Source of the DNA: Talpa occidentalis
Lineage: Eukaryota; Chordata; Mammalia; Eulipotyphla; Talpidae
Assembly (NCBI RefSeq): GCF_014898055.3
Contig: NW_023603184.1
Coordinates: forward strand, 119,092,615-119,156,614
Length of the DNA stretch: 64,000 bases
Direction of reading: 5' to 3'
The translations under genes and the position numbers were made by a program. Below the pieces are notes generated by a model. It ran no database searches, had not been told where the DNA came from, and saw nothing but the letters and a program-made list of their open reading frames with translations. Below are positions 35,640 to 47,985 of the stretch, piece by piece. Numbering within the stretch: the stretch's first letter is position 1; every line of letters starts with the position of its first letter.

Positions 35640-36215
35640 TAGCTATAAATCATCTAATACCATTGAATGCAACCATTATCCTCAAAATCTTTCAATGGTC
35701 TCTAAAGTATTTCTACATGATATCAAAATTTTTTTCATGTCTGCAAAATCCCACTTTTCAGGCCTCTACTATCACTTACACCTCATCTCTCACCTCATTG
35801 CACCAATTTAATCCTTATTCTCTTCTCTCCCAATTCTGGTTTCTTACTGGGCTCCAGAGCCTTTGCTCATTCTTTCCTCTTTTATGACATGTTTTTTTCA
35901 CTAAGATAGTCAAACGACTTTCTCTCTTCAAGTCCCTGTTCTAAAGTGATCATTTTCTCTTAAAAAAAAAAATTATACACATGCACACACAGTCCTCCAG
36001 TGTATTTTCCCTATCCTACCTTTGTCATTTTTTTATTTGTTTTTATAGTAATTGTCCCCCCTGACATGTTTATATGTCTATTTTGTCTTCTATCCATAGA
36101 AAATATATTCAATTAGGGAATCATTTCGTTTTATTAATTGTGTATATCCAATATATAATGTACCATCTAGCACTCAATCATTGCTATATAATTATTTTTG
36201 GATAAATAAAACATA
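35640..36215 (+). repeat. L2 (LINE-2) 3' end
   Basis: Order of diverged L2 phrases: ACCTCATCTCTCACCTCATT, CTCCAGAGCCTTTGCTCATT, CTTCAAGTCCCTGTTCTAAA, ATATTCAATTAGGGAATCAT, TAGCACTCAATCATTGCTAT. This is the usual 3' portion with no coding capacity. Confidence 0.75.
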
Positions 36216-37299
36216 TTGCTTTTCACATTTGATTTTATAGCATCAAAACTGAATAAAATTCTGCTTTAAGAGTCCTCAACGCACCTATAATTATTTCTAT
36301 TTTATCACAGTACTTTTTTAAACTGCTATCTCTAAAAAGATAAAAAAGAAATATCAAAATCTGGAAAATGTTGTCATCATGGCCATCTATAGTAGACTAA
36401 CTTAAATATCAATATGTAGATCAAAGTAACAAGAAAAAAAGAACATTGGAAATGATCTCACAGACAATGGCTGCTCTCCCCAGTAACCAGCCCCTTCCAA
36501 AATCACAACAGAGAAAGGAAAGCTGGGAGAGCAGGAGGAAGGGAACTTTTAAACTAGGCATGTAGTGTTAAGGTTAACAGTTTTCTGGTTCCTTGTTGGG
36601 TGTATTGTCTCTGACTCATATCACTCAATTTTAAATCCTCTGTGTAGAAGCATTCAAAGGGCAATTCAGGAAATATGCAGTCTTTCCATATGTGATCATT
36701 ATAAATAAAAGAAGTTATGACTGTTTATGGGAAATCCAACCACTGTGCAATGACTGAACACAATAATCAATTCCTTTCCAGGAATATAATCTTGCACAAG
36801 AAACATTCTTCTTCAACATGCACAAATTATAGTTTAATTTCTTACACATTTGATCTTTACTCATTTGTGCTAGTACTTCTAATGGACAGCATATATTACT
36901 CACATATATCATTAGCTAAAATCTAATTGAGACCCACTTGCTAATCACAACCCTAGCAAATCTTACTTTACTTATATTCTAGTAAACAAAAAAAAAAAAA
37001 AAACTTCAGCACCATAGTTTAAATTTATGTTCCAATGGACATCTGAAAGTCTGCATCGATTGTTGAAATAGTGAAAGACTAATGCTTTCTGCAATGGATG
37101 ATTCTACTCAAACTGATGATCAATAAATTGACCAAGTGGTATCTGGATACTAGATGCAGTGAGTCTACACTGCATTAAGAGGACAACTTTATCTGTGAAT
37201 GAATCCTAGTTACCAAGAATCTAGACATGGTTTATTATTTCTAGAAAATAAAGCACATGATTTAATAAAGAAGTAAAGTAATTGTTAGTAGTGGTGAGA
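36216..37299. other. Unassigned DNA
   Basis: No repeat family or exon recognised. An A-run at 36989-37003 has no visible duplication around it. Confidence 0.4.
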
Positions 37300-38030
37300 G
37301 ATATGAAAATGGGGGGAAGCAAGTTGCTAAGAAACTAAGCAGAATGAGAATGGAAGCTGAGACCCTAATCCAGACGAGTGGTTAGGGATGAGTTTCCTGA
37401 AAAGGTAATCCACAGATGAAGTCCAGAATAATTCAAAGGAATCAGTCATGAGAACTAAAGGAATAAGAGTGGTCCATATATACGCTAAATTCCAGAGCCT
37501 GGGAATAAACTGGCATATCTAAAAGCAGACAAGAATGTCAGGAAACATCATGAGCAAGAGGGAGAGGGGGCAGGGCAGAAGGGATTTGTCATACAGAGCA
37601 TGATTCTGAGTCCAGTAAAACACTATGACATTATAAATAGCAGGTCATGAACAGATTTGTGTTCTATGAGTATCACTCTGGCTGCTATAGAAGAATGGAG
37701 TGAAGAGAAACAAGAGTAGATGCAGAGATGCTGCTGCCCCAGGAAGAGAGATCACCCTGAAGGAATGCATGTCACCAACATTTAAGAAAGATGGTTACAT
37801 TGGAGACAAATGTGGAAGAAAGAATTGACAGATGGAATTGATAGATTGGACGTGAGATATTAGGGAAAGAGAAATCAAGGATGGCACATATTTCAGACTT
37901 GGGCAACAGAGAGGATGATGGGAATATATTACTAAAAGGAGAAAACTGTTTTGGTGAGGAGTCTGAAAGAAATGAGAACACAGGTAGTAGGTAAAATAAA
38001 GAGGCTTAAAAATATATATATATTTGAAAC
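37300..38030 (+). repeat. Ancient interspersed repeat, family not assigned
   Basis: Purine-rich phrases such as GGTCATGAACAGATTTGTGT, AGTATCACTCTGGCTGCTAT, GATTGGACGTGAGATATTAG and AAATCAAGGATGGCACATAT follow the order of a common old mammalian repeat that I recognise but cannot name with certainty. No protein-coding capacity. Confidence 0.5.
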
Positions 38031-38242
38031 TGATGAAGGCTCTAAGCATGGCTGCTAGCAGACAATTTGATTGGTCAAGCAATCATACAGCGGAGTGACT
38101 AGGGCTAAGAATCAAAATCTCTTTGGTCATGTAACCCGACACACAGGATACATTTGGGAGAAGGCAGGAAGGTGGTGTATCAAAAGCGTAACACTTGTGG
38201 GTGATGCTTTCTGAAATGGAAGTCATACACTGAATATACCAG

Positions 38243-38708
38243 TGTAGGGTAAAGAAAATGTCAGGCTTTTCTGCCCTCCCGCCATCAGGATAGATGACGG
38301 ATCCTTGCGGTCCTGACTGCATGCCTGATGGCGGGCACCTGGAGTAGGGTGTGGGCAGATGTAGATGGGATTCACCTGGGCTAAGACTGTGCTTTTTAAG
38401 GGCGGTGTCACGGGGACGCCAGCAAAATGAACAGAAGAAGCCGAGAAGCAGCAGAAACCTAAAGAGAAGCCGAAAGAGAAGCAGCCCGAAGCAGAAGCAG
38501 AGAACACTAGAGAGCCCAGATAGAGTGAAGATTTGCTGGGGGCTGGGAGGACTGCCAGCCTCCCAGCGCCCCCAGCACCCCTGCCTGCCATATGCCTGGT
38601 GAACCCCAATAAAAGACCTGCAAAAAAACCACTGAGGACTCTGATTCCTCCTTTACCCGGTCTGCATGTGATCAGAAAACCTGCCCTGTGTCCAGTCCTG
38701 CCCCTACA
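38243..38708 (+). mobile_element. Solo LTR of an endogenous retrovirus
   Basis: 466 bp starting TGTAGGG and ending CCCTACA, a perfect 7-bp inverted terminal repeat with TG...CA ends. It is flanked by a 5-bp duplication ACCAG at 38238-38242 and 38709-38713. A polyadenylation signal AATAAA is at 38608-38613, about 95 bp before the 3' end, fitting a U3-R-U5 layout in plus orientation. A purine-rich section (38425-38510) precedes it. No internal viral genes adjoin, so it is a recombined solo LTR. The 5-bp duplication does not decide the retroviral class. Confidence 0.85.
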
Positions 38709-38713
38709 ACCAG

Positions 38714-39359
38714 TGACTTCCTTCTTTCTCTCTAATCAGTAAAACTAAAGGAGAGTCCACCTGAATGAGTAAAAACCTAAAACACCCCTCTCTGCCTCCC
38801 TCCCTCCTTCCCTAATCTCATCCCTATTTTCCTCCCATCCTCACACCATCCATTTATTGCTATACTTAGTTCAGTAGTAAAATAATCTACAAATTGGTTT
38901 TAAGGAATTTATAAGTGAACAGATTTTACTCATCTACAACCTTTTTTCAATATGAAGTTATGAAACCTAATTTGTTAAACAGCTTAACAATATCCACAGC
39001 CCTTGGACCAACTTGAAACCTAATTTGTTAAGGGAAAAACATGGCCACAGGTGAGCTTACTAGTACCCCCTATGCTGTAGTGGAGGACACAAGCCCAGCC
39101 AACAATAATGTCATACTTTCCTCCTTTATGTCATTTTTCCTTGTGAACATACCTCCCTTCCCATCAAGGAAAGGTGGCAGTGGTATAGGGTAAATTTTAA
39201 ATATCCTGGATGCTCCACCAGCATCATTATTTCTGAGAAAGTTCAATTTCTTTGTTTAGTGTCAAATTGTACCTGTCAGATGGTTGCCAACTTTGCTAAT
39301 TGACTTCAAGAATTTAATAAATAAGACACTCACTATATATCATTTACTGTCCTTTTAGA
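38714..39359. other. Unassigned DNA with an 18-bp direct repeat
   Basis: TGAAACCTAATTTGTTAA occurs at 38961-38978 and 39014-39031. The copies are exact and 53 bp apart. The rest shows no recognisable feature. Confidence 0.45.
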
Positions 39360-39725
39360 CTGTACTTTTAGTGAATATGAATACTCTGCTGATTCCATTT
39401 AACTTGTAACAGATCCGGGCACCTGCTTCTAGGCTGCAGCACATCTCAGCTGTGGAGTTCTTTAAATGCTTTAGCAATTGAAGTGCATCTTCACTATTGA
39501 ATGGCATTCCTCATCTGTAAAGCCATTTACAAACTTTACTGATCAAGCTGTACATTTCTAAGTTGGAATTTAATCTACAGAGCCTTCTGCAAAATGAGCT
39601 GAATCCTTTACTAATCATGGGCAATGGCAGAATATTTGGTTTGCAATAATTTGCATTATTTGCTTATTACACCACTTGGTTCCTGATGCAGACTGCTGTG
39701 CAGTGTTGCTGGAGCTGGGAAATCA
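39360..39725. promoter_or_regulatory. Candidate conserved non-coding element
   Basis: Repeat-free sequence of balanced composition with closely spaced homeodomain/POU-like sites, including a perfect octamer ATTTGCAT at 39649-39656 and TTTGCTTATTA next to it. This resembles deeply conserved developmental enhancers, but conservation cannot be measured from one sequence. Confidence 0.3.
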
Positions 39726-42700
39726 CTCTACATACACATCATCCTACTCCCGAAATGAGAGTTTTTTGGTTGCGGATGAAATGTCTTCCTAATGTGAGAA
39801 TCTTACCATTCACACACATCCTCTCTCTATATCCACGTGATGGCATAGAGTGAGTCCTGCCTAGGCATCTCTTCATAAACCTCTCTGAAGTTATGATGTT
39901 TCAAAACATTAAACCAAAATCAACGTTAATTTGCAACAGACACTGTATGATTCCCCTCTGTTGAGCCCAGCAAACATTGTTTGGTTTATGTAGAAATCAT
40001 ACATCCATCATGCTTACTCTGGAAACTGCAGTAGATTAAGCAGTATGATAATGTAGAATTACTGTAATCAGACTTATTTTAAATATTTTAATCAATACCA
40101 TTATATAAATCTTCCTCAAAAAAATGGTTTTCTATTAACTAAAATATACAGTAAATAATTCAAATATCCACAGAGAAAAGAAAAAAACACTTCTAGAAAG
40201 GTATTGTATTCATATCCATTAGTATCTAAACCAACTATCTAGACTTGTCAGGTAAGATCAATATACTTGCTTCAGGTTTGCATCACAGAATAGCAAGAGG
40301 GCTTTTGACTGGATAAGATAATACCTAGAGTTTAATCCTAGTGTATCAGAAGATAAAGTACTCAATTGTCCAAGAGATTATAAAATTTATGTTTTAGTAC
40401 CTTGTAGACATTAACCACAAAGACATTAGACCAGATAAGGGAATGTGTGCAGTCTTGAGAACAAAAATATAAGAGTCACTCATTTATGCTTGTTGAAGAT
40501 TTTTCTCAAGAAAGCACATAAAAATGACTAAGGTCGCCTACCATATGCAGACAAGAAAATATATAGCCCATCCATAAAGTCAGGAAATATGTTCTATGTT
40601 ATCAAATTTACTCCTTGATCCATAAATTATATGCAAGGAAGATTAAATAATTCCAACATGACCAAATTTATTAAATATAAAATATACATAAATCTTTACC
40701 TTTTTTCAGTCTCCACATTTGTTCAGAAAAAATCAGAACCACCAATAATTGCCCCATAGATGGCTCCTTTGCATACATATTCCAATTTGTCTATTGAGAA
40801 TCAAATGTTCTAGAAATCAATTAAATTAAATTTTCATCTTTGGGGCCTGTAGCATCTAACATAATACAGGCATAGCTATTTCAAAAAAACAGTTGTTCAA
40901 AGTTTATTTACATATTTTTCCTTTTTTGAAGTAAATCAATCCTGGGCAGATTTCACTGTGTTCAGGACACCCTACTGATTTTGAAAGCTGCTTCTCAGGG
41001 ACCCTGCTTGGAGTATTCCAAGAATCTGCCAGATGTCAAGGAGTAATTTCAAGAATGTACTCAAACTACTTATACTTAACCCTTCTTATGAAATAATCAT
41101 TCATATATTTTGGTGAATGAGATATCTTCAAAACAGCGCTAGAAAAACTCTAGCAGTGACTTATTATTTATATGATTTCTAGATAATTTGTACAGTGGAA
41201 AAATGCTCACAGAAGCTCCTGTCCTACTATCAGATTTTTGCCAAAGATAATAGGGCAGCTCAAATTGAACTGGAGAGGTAGAGGAGTAAAAGCTGAAGCA
41301 AAGCCATTCCAAGTTTCAATATGTATGAATTTACAATTGAGTTCTTGCTGGTGTATAACATGTTTGCCTTTAAGTAACCACAGCTCTTCCTCAAATATAT
41401 GTAACAAGTCAGTCTCTGGTCAATGTGGAGATCTGATGTTGGAATAATCTGAATGTCACTCTAGATTTTACCTAGAATGATCTCTAGATATTTTTAATAT
41501 AAGCACTTACCCACAATTCCTTTGGACACCCCAAGATGGTGTGCAGCCTTGAACTAAAGACCTGCTCATTGTTTTCGATCCTATTCACTAATAAGAATGA
41601 AGAAAATAAGAACAGCCTGTGACAGTGCATGAGTTATACAAACTTATCCTGCTAAGATTGTAACTAGTAATTATTTATTGACAGGTTGGATGTAAGTTGA
41701 AAATGGAACCCTGTGTGGGAAAAACAAGGTGCTTGAGTAGGATATTTTTGTGTAAAATAGTCACTCATCACCACCCCTGCCACTAAAAAGAGGGTTCATA
41801 TGTTGCTGTCTGGGAAGACATTGTCTCTGGGGAATCTGACAATAGCCAATGGGATCAACAAAGGAACTCACACATCACCGCTGGAAAATAACCTGGCAGA
41901 TGACAAATAACTAAAAAACCCTTGTGTGAAAATGTACTGATAGTCATGTCAGCATTAGGTGAACCCCTAATATTAATGTCAGATGAGTCCCTACACTAGG
42001 GCTCAGAAACAGTGTTAAGAATATATCTTTGAAAATACCTGGAAAAGGTAAAAAAGAATAGTTAAATAATTCACAGATCAGAGAAAAATGATTCAAAATA
42101 TGTGTTAGATCATCAAGCCAAAGTTAAATTCTAAACACTAATTCCAGGTCTTCATAAATTTCATGGCAGATTGAAAGGGTGTGTTTAGGATAGGAAGCTA
42201 GGGAAGCTGCCCCTAAAACAAAATATTGCCTATATGACTGAAGTTTGGGGAGTTTATACATCAAATAGGGCTTCCAAATGGCCTACAAGTTCCCAGTAAT
42301 GTAAAGTTGACTATTGTCTCTTGGGTCCTGTCCACTGACTTAGAGCCAAAAATCTCAAAAGTTCTGTCCTCTGATATAATGGACAGCGATTGGGGTCAGA
42401 CCCAGTATTCTTTCTGAGCATGTTTTCTAACAAAGGGGGTCAGGTAACAGTCCTCTAATGAGGAGGTTTAGGGTCACTAAGGTTAGTGAACAGAGGCTAT
42501 CCAGATAGATGGATGATCCCTCACGACTTTTCTGACACTGCCTCCCTACCAATAGAAGGCAGAATAAGGGATATTAGATGCCATATACTTTGTCAACCAC
42601 CACACTTTCACTCTTTCTAATATGTCTAATAGTGAATGCTTGATTTGGTTAAATCATCTAGCACTGTTAAGGGATATATTTAAAGGCTGCATTAATCCTT

Positions 42701-42752
42701 TGATTGTCTCAGTTCATATACAACAGGAATATGGAGGAAGAAGTAGGTTTTG
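39726..42752. other. Unassigned DNA
   Basis: No exon or confident repeat. From about 41750 the sequence is less AT-rich (AGACATTGTCTCTGGGGAAT, GGGGTCAGACCCAGTATTCT) and may belong, with 43443-44480, to one old retroviral element later split by the young L1; I see no diagnostic motif for this. Confidence 0.35.
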
Positions 42753-43207
42753 CTAGCAACAACAAATGTTGGCGAGGGTGTGGAGAAAAAGGAACTCTCC
42801 TGCACTGCTGGTGGGAGTGCAAACTGGTCCAACCACTATGGAGAGCTGTGTGGAGATTTCTGGACCTACTAAGCATAGAGCTTCCATATGATCCAGCAAT
42901 TCCACTCCTAGGTATTTACCCAAAGGACACAGAAACATCAATTCCAAAGAACACCTGCACCCCTATGTTTATAGCAGCACTATTTACAATAGCTAAGCGT
43001 TGGAAACAGCCCAAATGCCCAAAAATAGATGACTGGATCAAGAAGATGTGGTACATATACACCATGGAATATTACTCAGCATTCAAAAAAGATAAACACA
43101 TGCAATTTGCAGCAACATGGACGGCGCAGGAAGGGATCATGTTCAGCGAAATAAGCCAGAAAGAAAAAGAAAGATACTGGATGGTCTCACTCATAGCAGG
43201 AATCTAG
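42753..43207 (+). pseudogene. L1 ORF2 C-terminal fragment
   Basis: The C-terminal part of the L1 reverse transcriptase protein downstream of the catalytic domain. It keeps the CX3CX7HX4C motif near its start and the conserved tail ending YWMVSLIAGI. The 5' end was lost by truncation on insertion, so no start codon or catalytic domain is present. Confidence 0.95.
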
Positions 43208-43442
43208 AAAACTTAAACAAGGGACAAGGAAAATGAATAACTATAAGAAAGTGAAAATCAAAATCAACAAAAAACTATGAACCAGAGACACTTTTTGGGG
43301 GATGGGGGGCGGGAGAGGAGGGATTGGGGTCAAAATGGGGGGGTTGCAATTGTATGGGGAATATAAAAATAAAATTTATTATATTAAAAAAATAAAAAAA
43401 AAAGAGCCATGCTCAAAATGAAAGAAAAAAAAAAAAAAAAAG
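42753..43442 (+). mobile_element. Young 5'-truncated L1 with probable 3' transduction
   Basis: Contains the last about 150 codons of ORF2, open without interruption to the stop at 43205-43207 and including the cysteine motif [18 protein letters not shown]. The 3' UTR has a G-rich tract (43297-43347), then an A tail (43386-43403), 21 bp of other sequence (43404-43424) and a second A run (43425-43441). A short target-site duplication (AGGTTTTG and a less exact AAGAAG next to it) lies at about 42738-42752 and 43441-43452. The uninterrupted frame makes it the least damaged L1 coding piece here. Confidence 0.93.
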
Positions 43443-44879
43443 AAGGTTTTGAAACATGAAGTGTACCACACACAGATTATGCACCTCCCCATATTTCCTC
43501 TTTCCTACTTGCTGCCTAAAATGCTACCACCTTATAGGAGGCTCACTTGACCAGCCAAATTTTGGCAAGCCTACAGGGAGTTTTCAATTACACTGGATAA
43601 AGGCCCATTGGGCTCCACCTTTGCCTTTACGAGCACGGTCAGCTAGATCAGTAGAGCAAATGCTTCCTCGTCTCCTAAATTACCTGCCCCACAAACTGAG
43701 GACACCCCACCTTATGCCTCATAACACAAAACCCTTGCTTTCTGCCCTCAGTAGTCCTCTCCACCACTGGAGATCAAGTGGAAACCTACTTGGTACCAAT
43801 GAATGTGTATAGATTCACCCACCTAAGCCTGTGAGGCTACAAGCTGCATAAAGACTGGTGCGTCCTGGGGCTGCCCTACATGCTATGGTTTGTGCTATGA
43901 ATGCAGCAAGGACTTATGGAATCAGTGACTTCTCGGATATCTGCCTGGAGAGGGTAGGTAAACCTACCTAGAAGAAGTTGTAAGAGCCCATTGTAGAAAC
44001 TGATCAATGAAAGACAGGAGATTGAAAAATGTTAGGATAAAAGGATGAATTCTTTTTTTCTCCATGCTCACTTCTCATCCTTCCACTTCAGCCCAGTAGA
44101 GTGTTACAAAATGTAATAGTTTTATCCTGCTACCTGGAAGATGTCTCCTGAAACTGAGCAGCAAATGAAATTTGTTGTGACCCTGAGATCAGCTTGGTCC
44201 CACATCCACTTATTCTCACTGTCTTTCTTCCTCTACTTGTTTTCCTATTCTCCTTACTCTGCCTCCCCTATTCTGTACTCCACACAATAGTGTTAGCATG
44301 TAACTTTGCCTCAGGCTCTCTTATCCAGGAAAGCTGGGTTAATACTGGGAATTGGTACACATGAGATTGGTACACATTGAGTTTGAGGCTCCAGTAAAGC
44401 ATCCCAGTGAAAATGGACAGCAAGTAAATAGATGTTGGAATCCAAAAGATCATTGATGTTATAGTGCAGAGTCATTAAAAAAAAAAACATATTGTAGAAG
44501 GGAAACTCTTCATTTAGGGTCTATGAAAAAATTAACATCCTTATTTTTCACTAACATTTAACTAAAGTTTCAGTTCTGAATGGCATAAGCAAACCACCAT
44601 AGTATTAGCAGCACCTGTTATATTGTCAGCACTAGAAATCAAAGATATTTTCGTATCACCTTAGTGTTGTCACAGATAATTCATACAACCATCACTAATT
44701 TTAAATTATGGCAATTATTAGACTTCCTGGGAGATCCTAGTTAATAAGCTAACTGTTAAAATATCACAAAGTGATTCTAACACTTCAATGATTATATTTT
44801 GATATAATTTCTTTTTTAATTGTAGGCTTTTTGATGTTTAAATATGTTATTCTGAGAAGAGGGACCATGTGCATATTAG
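43443..44879. other. Unassigned DNA, possible retroviral relic
   Basis: Less AT-rich than its surroundings to about 44450 (CCACCTTTGCCTTTACGAGC, CTGCCCCACAAACTGAGGAC). A 118-codon frame at 43456-43812 has no motif I recognise. The remainder is AT-rich with no feature. Confidence 0.35.
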
Positions 44880-45565
44880 ATTGCTAGGGATGTCATTAGA
44901 AGTATCACAATCTGAATGATTGTAAACAACAGAAATTTATTGCCTCACAGTTCCGACCATGGAAAAGTCCTTACCATGATTTTCCCCTAGCTTCTTGTGT
45001 TTTGCTGACAATCTTTGACATTACTTAGTGTGTAGAAACATCACCCCAATCTCCACTTTCACCTTCACAAGGCATTTTCCCTATGTGCATGTCTATCTCC
45101 AAAATTTTCTCTTTTTATAAGGAGGGACTGGATTATGGCTCCTCATAGTGCGTGGGTATAATTAGTGACCTCATTTTTATTATTTTTTTTTAAGATTTAT
45201 TTTTTTATTTATACAAGCACTGGGTACAGTCAGAAGCGCAGGAGGGTGAGAGAATTCACCAGAGCCAGAGCGGGGAGCAGAGCAGGCAGAAGGACCTGCT
45301 GAGGGGAGCAGCGGGCGGCAGGAGAGGTCTGTGCGCGATGTGGGACTTTCGTCAATGGGCGGGGATAAAACTGGTGCTGCAGAGGCTGTGGGCAGCTTCG
45401 CAGCCCAGCACTCAACCATTGCACCACCAGGAGAGGCCCAATGACCTCATTTTTAATGTGATTATTTCTGGAAAGACCCTACCTCCAAACCAGGTCACAT
45501 TCTGATGTATGGACTCCCAAATCCTTTATGGGGTGTGACACAAATCCATCCATAACAATAGGCTT
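44880..45565 (+). repeat. Ancient interspersed repeat split by a SINE
   Basis: Same family as 515-765: TTGTAAACAACAGAAATTTA, TGCCTCACAGTTCCGACCAT, then after the SINE GAAAGACCCTACCTCCAAAC, AGGTCACATTCTGATGTATG, GGTGTGACACAAATCCATCC. The SINE at 45180-45441 interrupts it. Confidence 0.65.
45180..45441 (-). mobile_element. tRNA-derived SINE (minus strand)
   Basis: Reverse-strand head GGGCCTCTCCTGGTGGTGCA, then the standard body ending GACTGTACCCAGTGCTTG and an AAATAAAAAA tail. Perfect 14-bp target-site duplication (TGACCTCATTTTTA) at 45166-45179 and 45442-45455. Confidence 0.92.
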
Positions 45566-45628
45566 CAACAGACAGCCAGAGCAACCCCAGTTACTAGAGG
45601 TTCACCCTGTTATAGAAGAATATCCAAG

Positions 45629-45897
45629 GGTTTCCCTGGTGGCCCAAGGGGTTAAGACGCAGCCTATGGAGCTGTCCGCAGCCACTGCAGCATGAGTTCA
45701 ATCCCCGGCCAGGGAGATACCCACATCAAGCAGCAGACCTCTCCTGACTTGCCTGCTGCTCCCCTCAGCAGTGTGTTTTGGTCAGTCTGCCTGTTCTGGT
45801 TCCCTGCTCTGTCTCTTATGAATCCTCTCACCCCCCACACCTCTGGCCTGTACCCCAGTTCTTGTATGAATAAATGAGTAAATCTTTAAACAAAAAA
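45629..45897 (+). mobile_element. tRNA-derived SINE
   Basis: Opens GGTTTCCCTGGTGGCCCAAG. The head is intermediate between the two forms (GGGTTAAGACGCAGCC, then CATGAGTTCAATCCCCGGCC), and it has the common 3' body. A 15-bp duplication with one mismatch lies at 45614-45628 and 45898-45912. Confidence 0.92.
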
Positions 45898-46033
45898 AGA
45901 AGAGTATCCAAGATAAGAAAATATCTTAATATATATTCAACTGAGATAAAATCTGATTAGAAAACTAGTTATTTCGTTATACTACTTTTCCTGTGTGTGT
46001 GTGTATATTTTAAAAAGGATGGCAGACCAAACA

Positions 46034-46038
<5 letters not shown>

Positions 46039-46066
<28 letters not shown>
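46039..46066. repeat. (CA)n microsatellite
   Basis: About 14 CA units. A TG run at 45992-46005, 33 bp upstream, is its complement and could pair with it. Confidence 0.93.
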
Positions 46067-46071
<5 letters not shown>

Positions 46072-46879
46072 TACTGGTCATTTCAATCACTGGTGTTTAC
46101 AGTGTTAATGCTGAAAGGGTGTAAACTAGGTTTACTTTCCCCTTTATGATCTCCTAAAATCTTTAAATTTTCTTTATCTTAATATATCCAGTTGTCTGCA
46201 TCGTTATAAAAAATGTATTAACTGATAAAAATATCTCTAAAGAATATATAGCTATCTCCACTCTTTTGAAACTTTATTATACTCCGAAATTCTATATCCT
46301 AAGTCCCAATTCTAAGTACACTCTAGTTATTTGATATATCAATAACTTTTCTTTGCATATTTTCCAAAATGTAGGTTTAATAAAATAAACTATTAAAATG
46401 TGGCTATAATTGTCTGTGCATCTTCTTATAAATAAAATAGGACAGGTATATAATTTTCAGTAGTATATAATATATATATTTAGTTTATATGCATGTGTTC
46501 TGAAATAAATTTCAAGTAAAGTCAGTGAAAGAATAATATGCAGTGAAAAAAATGAGAAAGAGATGAGAGATCAGTCGTGATGGATTAGACAAATACCTTC
46601 TAGACATTTGAATAACAACACAAAGGAAATAAAACTGGCTGAGTTGTATGAAAATGAAAAAATATCAGTTACTGATTCATGCTTTTCTCCAAAGACCTAA
46701 CTACTACATAGACATTTTTAAGCAAAAAAGCCCATTCTATTTAACAAGAAATAATAAAGCCCAAAACTTTTAACAATTACTTGAACAGATGTATATCTAA
46801 TAATAAACCTCATAATAGATTTAATTTGTTAGATTAAATAATAACTTTAATAATAATAGATCTAAACCAAGTTTTGACC
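46067..46879. other. Unassigned AT-rich DNA
   Basis: No repeat family, exon or RNA gene recognised. Confidence 0.45.
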
Positions 46880-47090
46880 TGAGTACTTGCTTGACATTGG
46901 TTAAGTTTTCTATCCTGTTCCTCCGTTTCTTCTTCTGTAAAATAGGCATAATAGTTGCTACAACCTGGAACTATTATGCAAATTAAATTAAGAAGTCCAT
47001 GCAAAATTTCAATCTCTGCAATCTGATAAGCCCCTAACTCATATTAAACACTATTTCTATTATTACTGTTGATTCTTTGACTCCTATCAC
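46880..47090 (+). repeat. MIR element
   Basis: MIR order on the plus strand: GTTAAGTTTTCTATCCTGTT, CCGTTTCTTCTTCTGTAAAA, TAGGCATAATAGTTGCTACA, TATGCAAATTAAATTAAGAA, then CTAACTCATATTAAACACTA. Confidence 0.75.
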
Positions 47091-47985
47091 TGTTACATAG
47101 ATATTTTCAGAATGGTGTTTTTGCATTATTTCAAGTAATTTAGACCCATCAAGAAACCACTGGGAAATCAAAATGATAATGCCATATGTCTCCCACTACT
47201 TACAGGCTTAAAACCAATTTCTTTTGCCCCTCCATATTTTAATTGTCAGTATGAAGATGCTTATTAACACTTCTGAAGCACATTGCTATTGCGTAGTGAT
47301 CCCTGTCTGTCTCTTGCTGGCTCAGACCCCTCTCTTGTCTTTTTGTGCCCTTTGTTCTCTCTTTCCCTCAAAGACATCAAGGAAAAAAAAAAAAAAAAGA
47401 ATCTGGTTTCCAGTTCAGGTTTCAGCTTCCGAAGTCTTGATTTGTGGTAGGAATAGAAGCAGCATGTTTTTAGCCTCCTATGACACTTCATTTCAGAAAG
47501 CTGCTTGAAAAGATCTCAAGAGATCAATATCAGAAGTGGTCTCTGTTATTGCTATGTTATTGGTCCAACGGCAAGAAAGCTAAAACAACCACCAGCTGGT
47601 TAAAGTCATAGAGAGCAAGAATAAAGGAAATTAAGCAGGAATATTCTATAGCTTACCAAACCTGCATTTTAGCTTATGGATTTTTAAGGTGTTATAATAC
47701 AGAAAAGAAATGTGAAAATACCATCTGCACAGCCACTATTTTGGGAAATTCAATAATGCAATGTAGAAAAAATTGACACACTGGCATATAAGCAAAGTAA
47801 GTCAATCCAGATTTAAAGAAGCAAAAATAATGAGCAAAATTCAAGATTTAATCAATTTAAAATATTTTATTTTCCAAAGGAAGAAAAAAACAAGCATATA
47901 ATATGCATGTCCAGTGTCATTGGAATAAGATTATTTTTAAGATGTGTGGTACTACAAATTTAGTTCCAGTCATTTCACTTTTTTT
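47091..47985. other. Unassigned DNA
   Basis: Includes an A16 run at 47382-47397. The 94-codon frame across it has no recognised motif and includes lysines from the A run, so it is judged spurious. Confidence 0.4.

Noticed and set aside
45992..46066. TG and CA runs as a functional hairpin
   Set aside because: Complementary simple repeats arise by chance and slippage, and nothing else indicates a role.
47224..47508. 94-codon plus-strand frame as a small gene
   Set aside because: Its lysine run comes from an A16 tract and there is no recognisable domain or start context.
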